Of a DNA stretch of 64,000 nucleotides, positions 26,529 through 37,310 are shown piece by piece. Source of the stretch: Candidatus Gastranaerophilales bacterium (lineage in GTDB: Bacteria > Cyanobacteriota > Vampirovibrionia > Gastranaerophilales > Gastranaerophilaceae); assembly GCA_905234865.1 (NCBI GenBank), contig CAJOJE010000003.1, forward strand, positions 95,294-159,293, in the 5' to 3' direction. Under the pieces are notes generated by a model. It saw only the letters and a program-made list of their open reading frames with translations. It did no database searches and had not been told where the DNA came from. Position 1 is the stretch's first letter, and each line of letters opens with the position of its first letter. The position numbers and the translations under genes are program-made.

Positions 26529-27371
26529 ATGAATAATTATATTAGAAAAATAATTTATTTAGGTCCTAACGGAACAAATTCCGAATTTGCAGCAACAAAA
26601 TTTACGGAGAAATTAGGGATAGACGCCGTATTGGAGCCTATTTCAACCATTACAAAAGTAATCAGTCAATTGGATGAGAAAGAACCCGAAACAACAATTG
26701 CAATTTTACCTATCGAAAATTCAATCGAAGGAATCGTAAGGGAAACAATAGATAATCTCGTTAAAACAAAATCCGACATTTTTATTCAAGCGGAATTTTC
26801 AATTCCGATTTCTCATTGTCTTATTTCAAAAGGAAAAGATAAAAAAGAAATAAAAACGATTGTTTCGATTTCTCAAGCCGTTATGCAATGTAAAGAATAC
26901 ATTGCGGACAACTTTAAAAAAGATGTTGAAGTTGTTTTATATACATCAACGTCCGCTGCGGCAAAATTTGTATCGGAAAAAGACGATACTTATGCCGCAA
27001 TTGCCTCCAAAAGGTGCTCTTTATTATACAATTTGAACGTTATCGAAGAAAATATAAACGATATTAAAGACAATCAAACAAATTTTATAGTTTTATCCAA
27101 AAAGAAACTTTTTAAATCGAAGGAAACAAGAACCCTCATTGCTTTTACGACAGAAAATAAACCGGGGGCATTGTTAGAAGTTTTAACCGTATTTAAGAAA
27201 AATAACTTAAATATGGTTTATCTTGAATCTCGCCCGTCTAAAAAGGTTTTTGGCGAATACATTTTTTATGCCGAAGTGGATAAAGGCATAGATGATATTA
27301 ACGAAGCTCTTTTTGAGATAAAAGAAAAAAGCAGCTATCTTAAAATTTTAGGTTCTTATTGCATATTATGA
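26529..27371 (+). CDS. pheA: Prephenate dehydratase
   Basis: 280 aa. Converts prephenate to phenylpyruvate for Phe synthesis. YLGPNGTNSEFAA near the N-terminus, PIENSIEG, the catalytic T-F-like segment DNQTNFIVLS and a C-terminal ACT domain (about 200-275; TENKPGALLEVL) that binds Phe for feedback control. No chorismate mutase domain is fused. Its TGA overlaps the ATG of hydE. Confidence 0.94.
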   Translation: MNNYIRKIIYLGPNGTNSEFAATKFTEKLGIDAVLEPISTITKVISQLDEKEPETTIAILPIENSIEGIVRETIDNLVKTKSDIFIQAEFSIPISHCLISKGKDKKEIKTIVSISQAVMQCKEYIADNFKKDVEVVLYTSTSAAAKFVSEKDDTYAAIASKRCSLLYNLNVIEENINDIKDNQTNFIVLSKKKLFKSKETRTLIAFTTENKPGALLEVLTVFKKNNLNMVYLESRPSKKVFGEYIFYAEVDKGIDDINEALFEIKEKSSYLKILGSYCIL

Positions 27372-28351
27372 ATAAAAAAGAAATAATCGAGCTATTATCC
27401 TTAAAAGATTATACGGCGCTTATTGAAAAAGCGGATGAAACAAGGAAACAATACAAAGGGGACGGGGTTCATCTAAGAGGTTTAATCGAATTTTCAAATA
27501 TTTGCAAAAGGAATTGTGCATATTGCGGACTGCAAGCGCAAAATAAAAACATAAAAAGGTATAGATTAAACGAAGATGAAATAATTGCTCTCGGGAAAAA
27601 GGGTGCGGAATTAGGATATAAAACCGTTGTCTTACAATCAGGAGAGGATGATTACTTTAACAGGGAAAGAATTTGTAAAATTTTAAAAGGCTTGAAAGAA
27701 TTTGACCTTGCGGTAACCTTGAGCATAGGAGAAAGATTAAAAGACGATTATAAAGCATTTAAAGATTTTGGCGCAGACAGATATCTTCTAAGAATTGAAA
27801 CAACGGATGAAAATTTATATAAAAAATTACACCCGAATATGGATTTTAAAAACAGAGTAAAATGTTTACACATTTTAAAAGAACTGGGATATGAAACGGG
27901 AACAGGCTCTCTTGTAGGGCTTTTAGGACAAACGGTTTCTTCGCTTGCGGATGATATTTTGTTTTATAAGGAATTAAATGCCGATATGGTAGGAATAGGT
28001 CCTTTTATTCCGCACCCCGATACACCTTTACGGGGCGAATTAAATAAAGAAAATTTTGATTACGCTATAAAAATGATGGCAATAACAAGAATTTTAATGC
28101 CCGATATTAATATTCCCGCAACAACCGCAATGGAAACCATTAACCCAAAAGGAAGAATACTTGCGCTTCAATCGGGCGCAAACGTTGTCATGCCGAACAT
28201 TACAACAACCGAATACAGAAAGCATTATGAAATTTATCCGAATAAAATTTGCCTGAATGATTCATCGGATAAATGCAGAAATTGCATTGAGGGGAAAATC
28301 AAATCAATCGGAAGATATGTAAGCCAAAATAAAGGCTTTAGAAACGATTGA
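27368..28351 (+). CDS. hydE: [FeFe]-hydrogenase maturase HydE (radical SAM)
   Basis: 327 aa. The radical-SAM motif is CKRNCAYCG, preceded by HLRGLIEFSN. KTVVLQSGED, GIGPFIPHPDTPL and IPATTAMETI are diagnostic of HydE rather than BioB or PylB. The C-terminal CRNC could hold an extra cluster. It helps build the H-cluster 2Fe subcluster, implying an [FeFe] hydrogenase and fermentative H2 metabolism; hydF, hydG and the hydrogenase are not in the window. The ATG at 27368 overlaps the pheA stop (ATGA) and is preferred over a TTG at 27359. Confidence 0.93.
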   Translation: MNKKEIIELLSLKDYTALIEKADETRKQYKGDGVHLRGLIEFSNICKRNCAYCGLQAQNKNIKRYRLNEDEIIALGKKGAELGYKTVVLQSGEDDYFNRERICKILKGLKEFDLAVTLSIGERLKDDYKAFKDFGADRYLLRIETTDENLYKKLHPNMDFKNRVKCLHILKELGYETGTGSLVGLLGQTVSSLADDILFYKELNADMVGIGPFIPHPDTPLRGELNKENFDYAIKMMAITRILMPDINIPATTAMETINPKGRILALQSGANVVMPNITTTEYRKHYEIYPNKICLNDSSDKCRNCIEGKIKSIGRYVSQNKGFRND

Positions 28352-28372
28352 TTAATTTTAAATTTGTTCCAA

Positions 28373-28410
28373 AAAGGCTCGAAGCTTTAATTCTTCAAGC
28401 CTTTAATTTT
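28373..28410. terminator. Bidirectional hairpin between hydE and gyrB
   Basis: AAAGGCTCGAAG (28373-28384) pairs with CTTCAAGCCTTT (28393-28404) with one mismatch. A/T tracts flank both sides of these convergent genes. Confidence 0.55.
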
Positions 28411-28425
28411 AATTTAACAGAGATT

Positions 28426-30876
<2,451 letters not shown>

Positions 30877-30931
30877 TTATATCCTTCCCCTAAATCTCCT
30901 GTTAATGATATTTTACTACAAAACCAACAGG

Positions 30932-30960
30932 TTGCAAATTATGAAATTTTATTCTATTCT
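30932..30960 (+). promoter_or_regulatory. Promoter of ribE (leaderless type)
   Basis: TTGCAA (30932-30937), exactly 17 bases, TATTCT (30955-30960), then six Ts and the ribE ATG. No FMN riboswitch fits in the 90-base gap to gyrB. Confidence 0.65.
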
Positions 30961-30966
30961 TTTTTT

Positions 30967-31593
30967 ATGTTTACAGGGATAATTCAAGAAGTCGGAAAAA
31001 TAGTCGAAATTGAAAAGAATTTTAAAAGCATAATTTATTCAATTTCATCTTCTTTTGATACAAACGAAATAAAAATCGGCGATTCCGTTTCAATAAACGG
31101 AGTTTGTCAAACGGTTATCAAAAAGGAAGATAACGTTTTAACTTTTGAAGCAATGTTTGAAACGATTAATTCGACAAATTTTACAAATTTAAAAAAAGGT
31201 GATTTTGTAAATACGGAATATGCAATGAAATTATCCGACAAACTCAGCGGACATATCGTATCGGGACATATCGACACAACGGGAAAAATTTTATCAATAA
31301 AGGAAGTTGATAATTCAAAGGTAATAGAAATTCAATCGCCAAATGATTTTCTTATTGAAAAAGGGTCGATTTCGATTGACGGAATAAGCCTTACCGTACA
31401 AAATTTATATGAAAATTCTTTCGATACGGTAGTTTTGCCTCACACTTTCAATAATACAAATTTAAAATATCGAAAAACGGGCGATTCGGTTAATCTCGAA
31501 TTTGATATTTTTGCAAAATACATAAAAAAATTTACGGAACAAAAAGCTCAATCAAAAATCACAAGGGAATTTTTGATTGAAAACGGCTTTTAA
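30967..31593 (+). CDS. ribE: Riboflavin synthase alpha subunit
   Basis: 208 aa. Dismutates two lumazines into riboflavin. Starts with the canonical MFTGIIQEVG; an in-frame ATG at 30853 would add 38 unrelated residues reaching into gyrB and is rejected. Two lumazine-binding barrels: SINGVCQTV and SIDGISLTV, with GHIVSGHIDTTG at the junction. Followed after 23 bases by ribBA; ribD and ribH are elsewhere. Confidence 0.95.
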   Translation: MFTGIIQEVGKIVEIEKNFKSIIYSISSSFDTNEIKIGDSVSINGVCQTVIKKEDNVLTFEAMFETINSTNFTNLKKGDFVNTEYAMKLSDKLSGHIVSGHIDTTGKILSIKEVDNSKVIEIQSPNDFLIEKGSISIDGISLTVQNLYENSFDTVVLPHTFNNTNLKYRKTGDSVNLEFDIFAKYIKKFTEQKAQSKITREFLIENGF

Positions 31594-31616
31594 GCTAAAA
31601 AAGGAAGTATTTTTTA

Positions 31617-32852
31617 ATGTTTAATAAAATAACGGAAGCAATAGAAGATTTTAAAAAAGGACTCCCCGTCATTGTTGCAGACGACGAGGACAGGGAAAAC
31701 GAGGGTGATTTAATTTATCCTGCCGAATTTATTGACGATAAAGCGGTTAATTTTATGGCGACAAATTGCAGAGGGTTAATTTGCCATGCAATTACAAAAG
31801 AAATTGCCGATAAATTAGGTATAACACCGATGGTTGAACATAATACCGATATTAAAGGTACAAACTTTACCCAAAGTGTTGATGCCGACCCGAAATACGG
31901 AGTCACGACGGGAATTTCCGCATTTGACAGAGCAAAAACGATTAAAGTCATTATCGACAAAAATTCCACCCCCGAAGATTTAAGGCGACCGGGGCATATT
32001 TTTCCTCTGATTGCAAAAGAAGGGGGAGTTTTAAAAAGAGCGGGGCACACGGAAACCGCCGTTGATTTGGCTCGCCTTGCAGGGCTTATTCCGTCGGGAG
32101 TGATATGCGAAATTATGAATCCTGACGGCACAATGGCAAGGAGGGACGAGCTTTTTAAATTTGCGGAAAAATATAATATTAAAATTATTACCGTAGCAGA
32201 TTTAATCGAATACAGGCTGGGTTTTGAACGTCATATAAAAAGAATGGTGCAAACCCCGTTGCCTACGGAATTCGGAGATTTTGAAATATACGGTTATATT
32301 GACGAATTAACAAATGTTGAACATGTTGCACTCGTAAAAGACGATAAGACAGATAAGATTCCTCTTGTAAGAATGCACTCCGAATGTTTAACGGGAGATA
32401 TTTTTCACAGCTTAAAATGTGACTGTAACCAGCAATTAACCGATTCGCTGAAATTGATTTCCGAATACGGAAAAGGCGCACTCGTATACATAAGGGACCA
32501 TGAAGGCAGGGGCATAGGGCTTATAAATAAATTAAAAGCCTATAAACTTCAAGATATGGGGCAGGATACAATTGATGCAAACATTTCTCTCGGGTTTAAA
32601 TCGGATTTAAGAAATTACGGAACGGGCGCTCAAATTCTTGTGGATTTAGGATATAAAGAATTTAAACTTATAACGAATAATCCGACAAAAATTATCGCTT
32701 TAACCGGATACGGTTTAAAAGTGTCGGAAAGAGTCGCAATTCCGCCAAAAATAAATTCATATAACGAAAGATACATAAAAACAAAAATCAACAGAATGGA
32801 ACATTTATATACCGATGTAAACAAAGATAACCCGATTGGTCAAAAAAGCTAA
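31617..32852 (+). CDS. ribBA: Bifunctional DHBP synthase / GTP cyclohydrolase II
   Basis: 411 aa fusion giving both precursors of riboflavin. N-terminal DHBP synthase: DDEDRENEGDL and RRPGHIFPL. C-terminal GTP cyclohydrolase II: RMHSECLTGDIFHSLKCDC (zinc cysteines) and RDHEGRGIGL. AAAGGAAG precedes the ATG. Confidence 0.96.
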   Translation: MFNKITEAIEDFKKGLPVIVADDEDRENEGDLIYPAEFIDDKAVNFMATNCRGLICHAITKEIADKLGITPMVEHNTDIKGTNFTQSVDADPKYGVTTGISAFDRAKTIKVIIDKNSTPEDLRRPGHIFPLIAKEGGVLKRAGHTETAVDLARLAGLIPSGVICEIMNPDGTMARRDELFKFAEKYNIKIITVADLIEYRLGFERHIKRMVQTPLPTEFGDFEIYGYIDELTNVEHVALVKDDKTDKIPLVRMHSECLTGDIFHSLKCDCNQQLTDSLKLISEYGKGALVYIRDHEGRGIGLINKLKAYKLQDMGQDTIDANISLGFKSDLRNYGTGAQILVDLGYKEFKLITNNPTKIIALTGYGLKVSERVAIPPKINSYNERYIKTKINRMEHLYTDVNKDNPIGQKS

Positions 32853-32888
32853 CGGGTGATATAATAAATCTAAAATAAGGGAATAAAG

Positions 32889-33875
32889 ATGTATTACACA
32901 GAAGTTTTATCAGAAAAATATTTTAAACTTTTTATGGGTGCTTATAATGATTTTCGTGCAAATTGCGCAAAAGATTATCTTTTTGAGCTTGAGCCCTTAA
33001 ATTACGAGGATTTTATATCTTATTTTAAAAAGGGAATTATTAAATGTATCCTTTTGTTGGAAGGTGCCGTTCCTACCGCATTTTTAGCGTATTCGGAAGC
33101 GCAGGAAGATGCAATTGAATTATATATAATTCATTGTTTGGGTTTTGAAAACATTAACGAAAAGAAACGTCTTTTATTGGAAGCGTTTTTGAACGAAACT
33201 CAAGAAACAAGAAAAACAAGCCTTGTAAGCTACCCTATGCTCGGCAAACAGGAAGATTTCAAAGAAATAATAAGAAGATATAACTTTAATTTTATAAACC
33301 TTGCAGTATTTGATTTTCCGATTCTCGACAAAAAAGAAACAAAAAATTTAGAAAAAATCAGATTTACGGATTTACCGATAGGTTACAAAATAGTTCCGTA
33401 CAGAGAAATTTACAAAGAGGGGTTAAGAAACTGCATTTATAAATCTTTCGAAAAGACCTCCGATATTAATTTTGACCCGAGATTTAAGTCATACAAGGGA
33501 TGTTACGATATTACGGAAAAAATTACGGAAGAAATTTACGGAACTTTCTTATCACAAGCTTCAAGAATACTTCTTTACGAAAATGAAGTCGTGGGCTTTT
33601 GCCTTGCAAACATAACCGGAAATCATATAGGAAACATTCCGCTTGTAGGAATCGTGCAAGAGCACAGAGGATTGGGATTATCCGAAGTAATGGTTAAATC
33701 TGCCGTAGAAGAAATTATAAAATTAAACAGACAAGAAACAATTAAATTGGATACTTTGAATGTCAGTACGGACTACGAGAATACCCCTGCGGTTAAAATG
33801 TATGAGCAACTGGGATTTAACCTTTCATACACTTATCCGCAAGCGTACCTGCCGCCTTTGGCATTACAGGTATAG
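32889..33875 (+). CDS. GNAT-family N-acetyltransferase (328 aa)
   Basis: The C-terminal half (about 175-315) is a GNAT fold: the acetyl-CoA loop is VGIVQEHRGLGLSEVMV (R-G-x-G) and the typical NTPAVKMYEQLGF end is present. The N-terminal half looks like a second, degenerate GNAT domain. Substrate unknown. AAGGGAA precedes the ATG and a TATAAT lies about 25 bases upstream, so it may have a private promoter within the rib-serA run. Confidence 0.8.
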   Translation: MYYTEVLSEKYFKLFMGAYNDFRANCAKDYLFELEPLNYEDFISYFKKGIIKCILLLEGAVPTAFLAYSEAQEDAIELYIIHCLGFENINEKKRLLLEAFLNETQETRKTSLVSYPMLGKQEDFKEIIRRYNFNFINLAVFDFPILDKKETKNLEKIRFTDLPIGYKIVPYREIYKEGLRNCIYKSFEKTSDINFDPRFKSYKGCYDITEKITEEIYGTFLSQASRILLYENEVVGFCLANITGNHIGNIPLVGIVQEHRGLGLSEVMVKSAVEEIIKLNRQETIKLDTLNVSTDYENTPAVKMYEQLGFNLSYTYPQAYLPPLALQV

Positions 33876-33887
33876 AAAGGATGAAAA

Positions 33888-35474
33888 ATGAAAGTATTAA
33901 TCACCGATAAAATAAACGAAGCAGCGGTAAAAATCGTCGAAGAAGTTGCCGAAGTCGATAATTTACCTACAATGAACGAAGATGAGCTTTGCGATATTAT
34001 AGGAAACTACGATGCACTTTTAGTCAGAAGCCAAACAAAAGTTACCGCTAAAGTAATTGAAGCCGCAAAAAATATGAAAATCATAGGCAGAGCAGGCGTC
34101 GGAGTTGATAATATTGACCTTGAAGCCGCTACAAAAAAGGGTATAATCGTCGTCAATTCTCCTGACGGCAATACCCATGCCGCAGCAGAACACACTTTAG
34201 CCATGATGATGTCAATGGCAAGAAACATCCCCGTTGCCGATGTTTCCGTTAAAGAAGGCTTATGGGAAAGGTCAAAATTTACGGGCGTTGAAGTTTACGG
34301 AAAAACTTTAGGCATAATAGGCTTTGGAAAAATCGGACAGCATGTTGCAAAAGCAGCTCTTGCAATGGGCATGAAAATTGTTGTAAACGATCCTTATACA
34401 ACAAAAGAATTTGTTGAAAAATTCGGCGGAAAATATATAGAACATCTTGATGATTTTTGGGGATTACCTGATTTTATAACGATTCACACTCCAAAAACAA
34501 AAGAAACAACAGGTTTAATCAACACCAACACGATTAACAGAATGAAAAAAGGAGTAAGAATTATAAATTGCGCAAGAGGCGGCATTATTGACGAAAACGC
34601 ACTTTGTGCCGCTCTTGAATCAGGATGGGTCAAACAGGCTGCAATTGATGTTTACGAAGATGAAAAAAATATTGATAAATGCCCGTACTTAAAAGAAGGT
34701 AATAAAATCGTCCTGACTCCGCATTTGGGTGCAAGCACAAACGAAGCACAAATTAACGTTGCGCTTGATGTAGCGCAACAGGTAAAAGATGTTTTATCGG
34801 GAAAAGACGCAACAAGTGCGGTTAATATTCCCGCTCTTAAACCGCAAAAACTGGAACCCGTTAAAGAATATATGCCCATTGCGGAAACTATCTCAAAAAT
34901 TGCTTCTCAAATAGCAAAAGGTAATTTACGAGAAATTTTAATTGAGGTTAAAGGCAATTTGGCAAATCTTGACGTGTCACCGCTTGAAGTTGCCGTATTA
35001 AAAGGAGTTTTATCCGCTAATATTGTTGATGTAAATTATGTCAACGCTCCTTTAATCGCAAAACAAAGAGGAATAAAGGTTTCCGTTATAAAATCCGAAC
35101 AATCTACCGATTACATCGGTTCAATTTTGACAAAATTAACAACGGATAAAACAACAACGGAAGTTCAGGGCGCTCTTATAGCTCAAGGAATTGAAAGAAT
35201 TGTTAAAATTAACGATTATATGACGGCTATTCAACCCGAAGATTATATGCTCCTTGTTCCGCACGTTAATAAACCGAATATGATAGGGCAAGTTGCTTCC
35301 GTTTTGGGACAAAACGGGGTTAATATTTCAAAAATGCAAGTTGCACAAAAAATATCAAAAGAAGACAACATAAGTCTTATGATAATTAATACGGACGATA
35401 CAGTATGTGCTGAAACACTTGATAAAATCAATAAAATAGACGGCATAAACGGTTCGTTGTTTATCCAACTTTAA
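33888..35474 (+). CDS. serA: D-3-phosphoglycerate dehydrogenase, long form
   Basis: 528 aa. First step of serine synthesis. NAD-binding GFGKIGQHVAKAALAMGM, GRAGVGVDNID, catalytic Arg/Glu/His region ending LTPHLGAST, then an intervening (ASB) domain and a C-terminal ACT domain (VLGQNGVNISKMQV) for serine feedback. Follows the GNAT gene by 12 bases. Confidence 0.96.
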   Translation: MKVLITDKINEAAVKIVEEVAEVDNLPTMNEDELCDIIGNYDALLVRSQTKVTAKVIEAAKNMKIIGRAGVGVDNIDLEAATKKGIIVVNSPDGNTHAAAEHTLAMMMSMARNIPVADVSVKEGLWERSKFTGVEVYGKTLGIIGFGKIGQHVAKAALAMGMKIVVNDPYTTKEFVEKFGGKYIEHLDDFWGLPDFITIHTPKTKETTGLINTNTINRMKKGVRIINCARGGIIDENALCAALESGWVKQAAIDVYEDEKNIDKCPYLKEGNKIVLTPHLGASTNEAQINVALDVAQQVKDVLSGKDATSAVNIPALKPQKLEPVKEYMPIAETISKIASQIAKGNLREILIEVKGNLANLDVSPLEVAVLKGVLSANIVDVNYVNAPLIAKQRGIKVSVIKSEQSTDYIGSILTKLTTDKTTTEVQGALIAQGIERIVKINDYMTAIQPEDYMLLVPHVNKPNMIGQVASVLGQNGVNISKMQVAQKISKEDNISLMIINTDDTVCAETLDKINKIDGINGSLFIQL

Positions 35475-35494
35475 TTGTTATAATAATAAAAATC

Positions 35495-35526
35495 AATGCT
35501 CTTTATTATTATAAGGAGCATTTTTT
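35495..35526 (+). terminator. Terminator of the ribE-serA run
   Basis: AATGCTC (35495-35501) pairs with GAGCATT (35516-35522), extended by A/T pairs, followed by TTTT. Confidence 0.75.
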
Positions 35527-35554
35527 ATTTATAAATTACATTTTCCTTTATGAA

Positions 35555-35583
35555 TTGATTAAAAAAGTATTTTTGGGTATAAT
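35555..35583 (+). promoter_or_regulatory. Promoter of the CBS/CorC membrane protein
   Basis: TTGATT (35555-35560), 17-base spacer, TATAAT (35578-35583); GAGG lies 6 bases before the ATG. Confidence 0.75.
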
Positions 35584-35611
35584 GAAGCTAAATTGACAAG
35601 ATGAGGACAAA

Positions 35612-36961
35612 ATGGAGTCTGCTCCGATATTTTTTGATATTTTAATTGTTGCATTGTTATTATTTGCCAACGCTTTTTTTGTAGCTACCGAATTTTCTTT
35701 AGTATCGGCAAGAAAATCAAGACTTATGCAACTATCCAAAGAAGGCAGCAAAAAAGCAAATTTGGCGCTTGATTCGATAGAACATTTAGACAGGTCAATT
35801 GCCGCAACGCAGCTTGGTATTACAATTGCAAGCATAGGATTGGGGTGGGTCGGAGAAAGTACATTGGTAAGGTTAATTGAGCCCGTATTTTTCTTTCTTC
35901 CGAATGCGTGGAAAACGGTTGCAACGCATTCTCTTGCAGTTTCTATCGCTTTTGCTTTAATTACGTTTTTACATGTTGTAATCGGCGAATTAATGCCAAA
36001 ATCAATTTCTATTCAATACCCTGAAAAAACCATATTATTTGTATCTCGCCCGATGTTTTTTGTTGTTAAAATTTTCACTCCTTTTGTAATTGTTTTGAAC
36101 GGTTTTGGAAACCGGCTTTTGTCCTTGTTTAAAATTCCGCCCGCCCATGTGGGACATCTTGTTCATACGGTTGAAGAACTCGATATGATTATTGACGAAT
36201 CGCATAAAGAAGGGGTTTTAAACGACACCGAAAAAGAAATTCTGCAAAATGTTTTTAAATTCTCGGACATTATGGCAAAACAGGTAATGGTTCCAAGACC
36301 TGACGTTGTAAGCATTCCGATTGACATAACATCGGATGAATTAAAAAAACTCACAATTGAAAATCAATACACAAGATATCCCGTTTATGAAGAAGATTTG
36401 GATAAAGTAATAGGAATTTTGCATATCAAGGACTTATATCCTTTAATTATAAACGGTGCGGATATTGTTTTAAAAGATATTATTCGTCCCGCTATTTTGG
36501 TTCCCGAAACTTTAACCGTTGATATGCTGGTTCATGAATTTAAACAGAAAAAGTCCCAAATGGCGCTTGTAATAGACGAATTTGGCGGAGTATCGGGACT
36601 TGTAACTTTGGAAGATGTTTTAGAAGAAATCGTAGGCGAAGTTCAAGACGAATTTGACGAAGAAGAAGCAGACATAAGACAAATTTACGAAAATGAATAT
36701 ATTGCAAATGCAATGCTTAGAATTGACGAATTTAACGAGTTCTTCAAATTGGAAGAACAAAACGAGGTCGAGGATGAGGACATCGAAACAATAGGCGGAC
36801 TTGTTATAAAAAATTTGGGACACATTGCAAAATTAAACGACGTTTGTGAAATAGGCGGTTTTACCTTTAAAGTTATTGAGGTTGACGGCGCAAGGATAGT
36901 CAAATTAAAAATAACAACCCCGATTGAAGAAACTTCCCCCGAAGGGGAAATTACAGAATAG
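35612..36961 (+). CDS. Hemolysin-type/CorC family membrane protein with CBS domains
   Basis: 449 aa. N-terminal CNNM/DUF21 membrane domain with three to four helices (about 1-190; ATQLGITIASIGLGWVGE), a pair of CBS domains (about 210-335; MVPRPDVVSI, VIDEFGGVSGLVTLEDVLEE) and a C-terminal CorC/HlyC domain (about 350-440). Family members are linked to Mg2+/Co2+ efflux and depend on adenosine-nucleotide sensing by the CBS pair. 'Hemolysin' is a historical name. Confidence 0.9.
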   Translation: MESAPIFFDILIVALLLFANAFFVATEFSLVSARKSRLMQLSKEGSKKANLALDSIEHLDRSIAATQLGITIASIGLGWVGESTLVRLIEPVFFFLPNAWKTVATHSLAVSIAFALITFLHVVIGELMPKSISIQYPEKTILFVSRPMFFVVKIFTPFVIVLNGFGNRLLSLFKIPPAHVGHLVHTVEELDMIIDESHKEGVLNDTEKEILQNVFKFSDIMAKQVMVPRPDVVSIPIDITSDELKKLTIENQYTRYPVYEEDLDKVIGILHIKDLYPLIINGADIVLKDIIRPAILVPETLTVDMLVHEFKQKKSQMALVIDEFGGVSGLVTLEDVLEEIVGEVQDEFDEEEADIRQIYENEYIANAMLRIDEFNEFFKLEEQNEVEDEDIETIGGLVIKNLGHIAKLNDVCEIGGFTFKVIEVDGARIVKLKITTPIEETSPEGEITE

Positions 36962-37310
36962 CTTTTAGTAGAAATTCGATTTTGCTGTTTTACAATCTAA
37001 TCCTGCTTTTTTGTATTTTATACGAATAAATTAATAATTATTGCCCACAAAAAACTGCCGTTACATCTAATATTGCAATAAAAAGAGCCAAAATTCACAT
37101 ATTAAACTTATTTTAAAGTTTTTCAAAATATAAGATTGAAAACTTGTTCGATATAAAGTAATTATGCTTTTTATGGGCGACAGTTTAGCCCAAATTCACC
37201 CATAAGTGACGCTATTAATTTATTTCGGAATTTAAAATATTTCAAGAGGTTAAAAAACTTAGCAGGTGCCTTCCACGATTCTTACAGCCGTATTTTATTA
37301 ATACACATAA
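36962..37310. other. 349-bp intergenic region with possible structured RNA
   Basis: No ORF is supported. Two relatively GC-rich islands stand out in A/T-rich DNA: 37170-37206, where TATGGG and CCCATA bracket a smaller GGGC/GCCC hairpin, and 37262-37290. The latter reads like part of a structured RNA, but I could not match it to 6S, SRP, tmRNA or RNase P RNA. Confidence 0.3.

Noticed and set aside
30877..30966. FMN riboswitch upstream of ribE-ribBA
   Set aside because: The gap is only 90 bases, shows none of the conserved RFN sequence blocks, and the promoter is positioned for a leaderless mRNA.
37255..37295. 6S, SRP or tmRNA fragment
   Set aside because: The island has a faint resemblance only; no partner strand for the long 6S rod and no SRP tetraloop or tmRNA acceptor is present.
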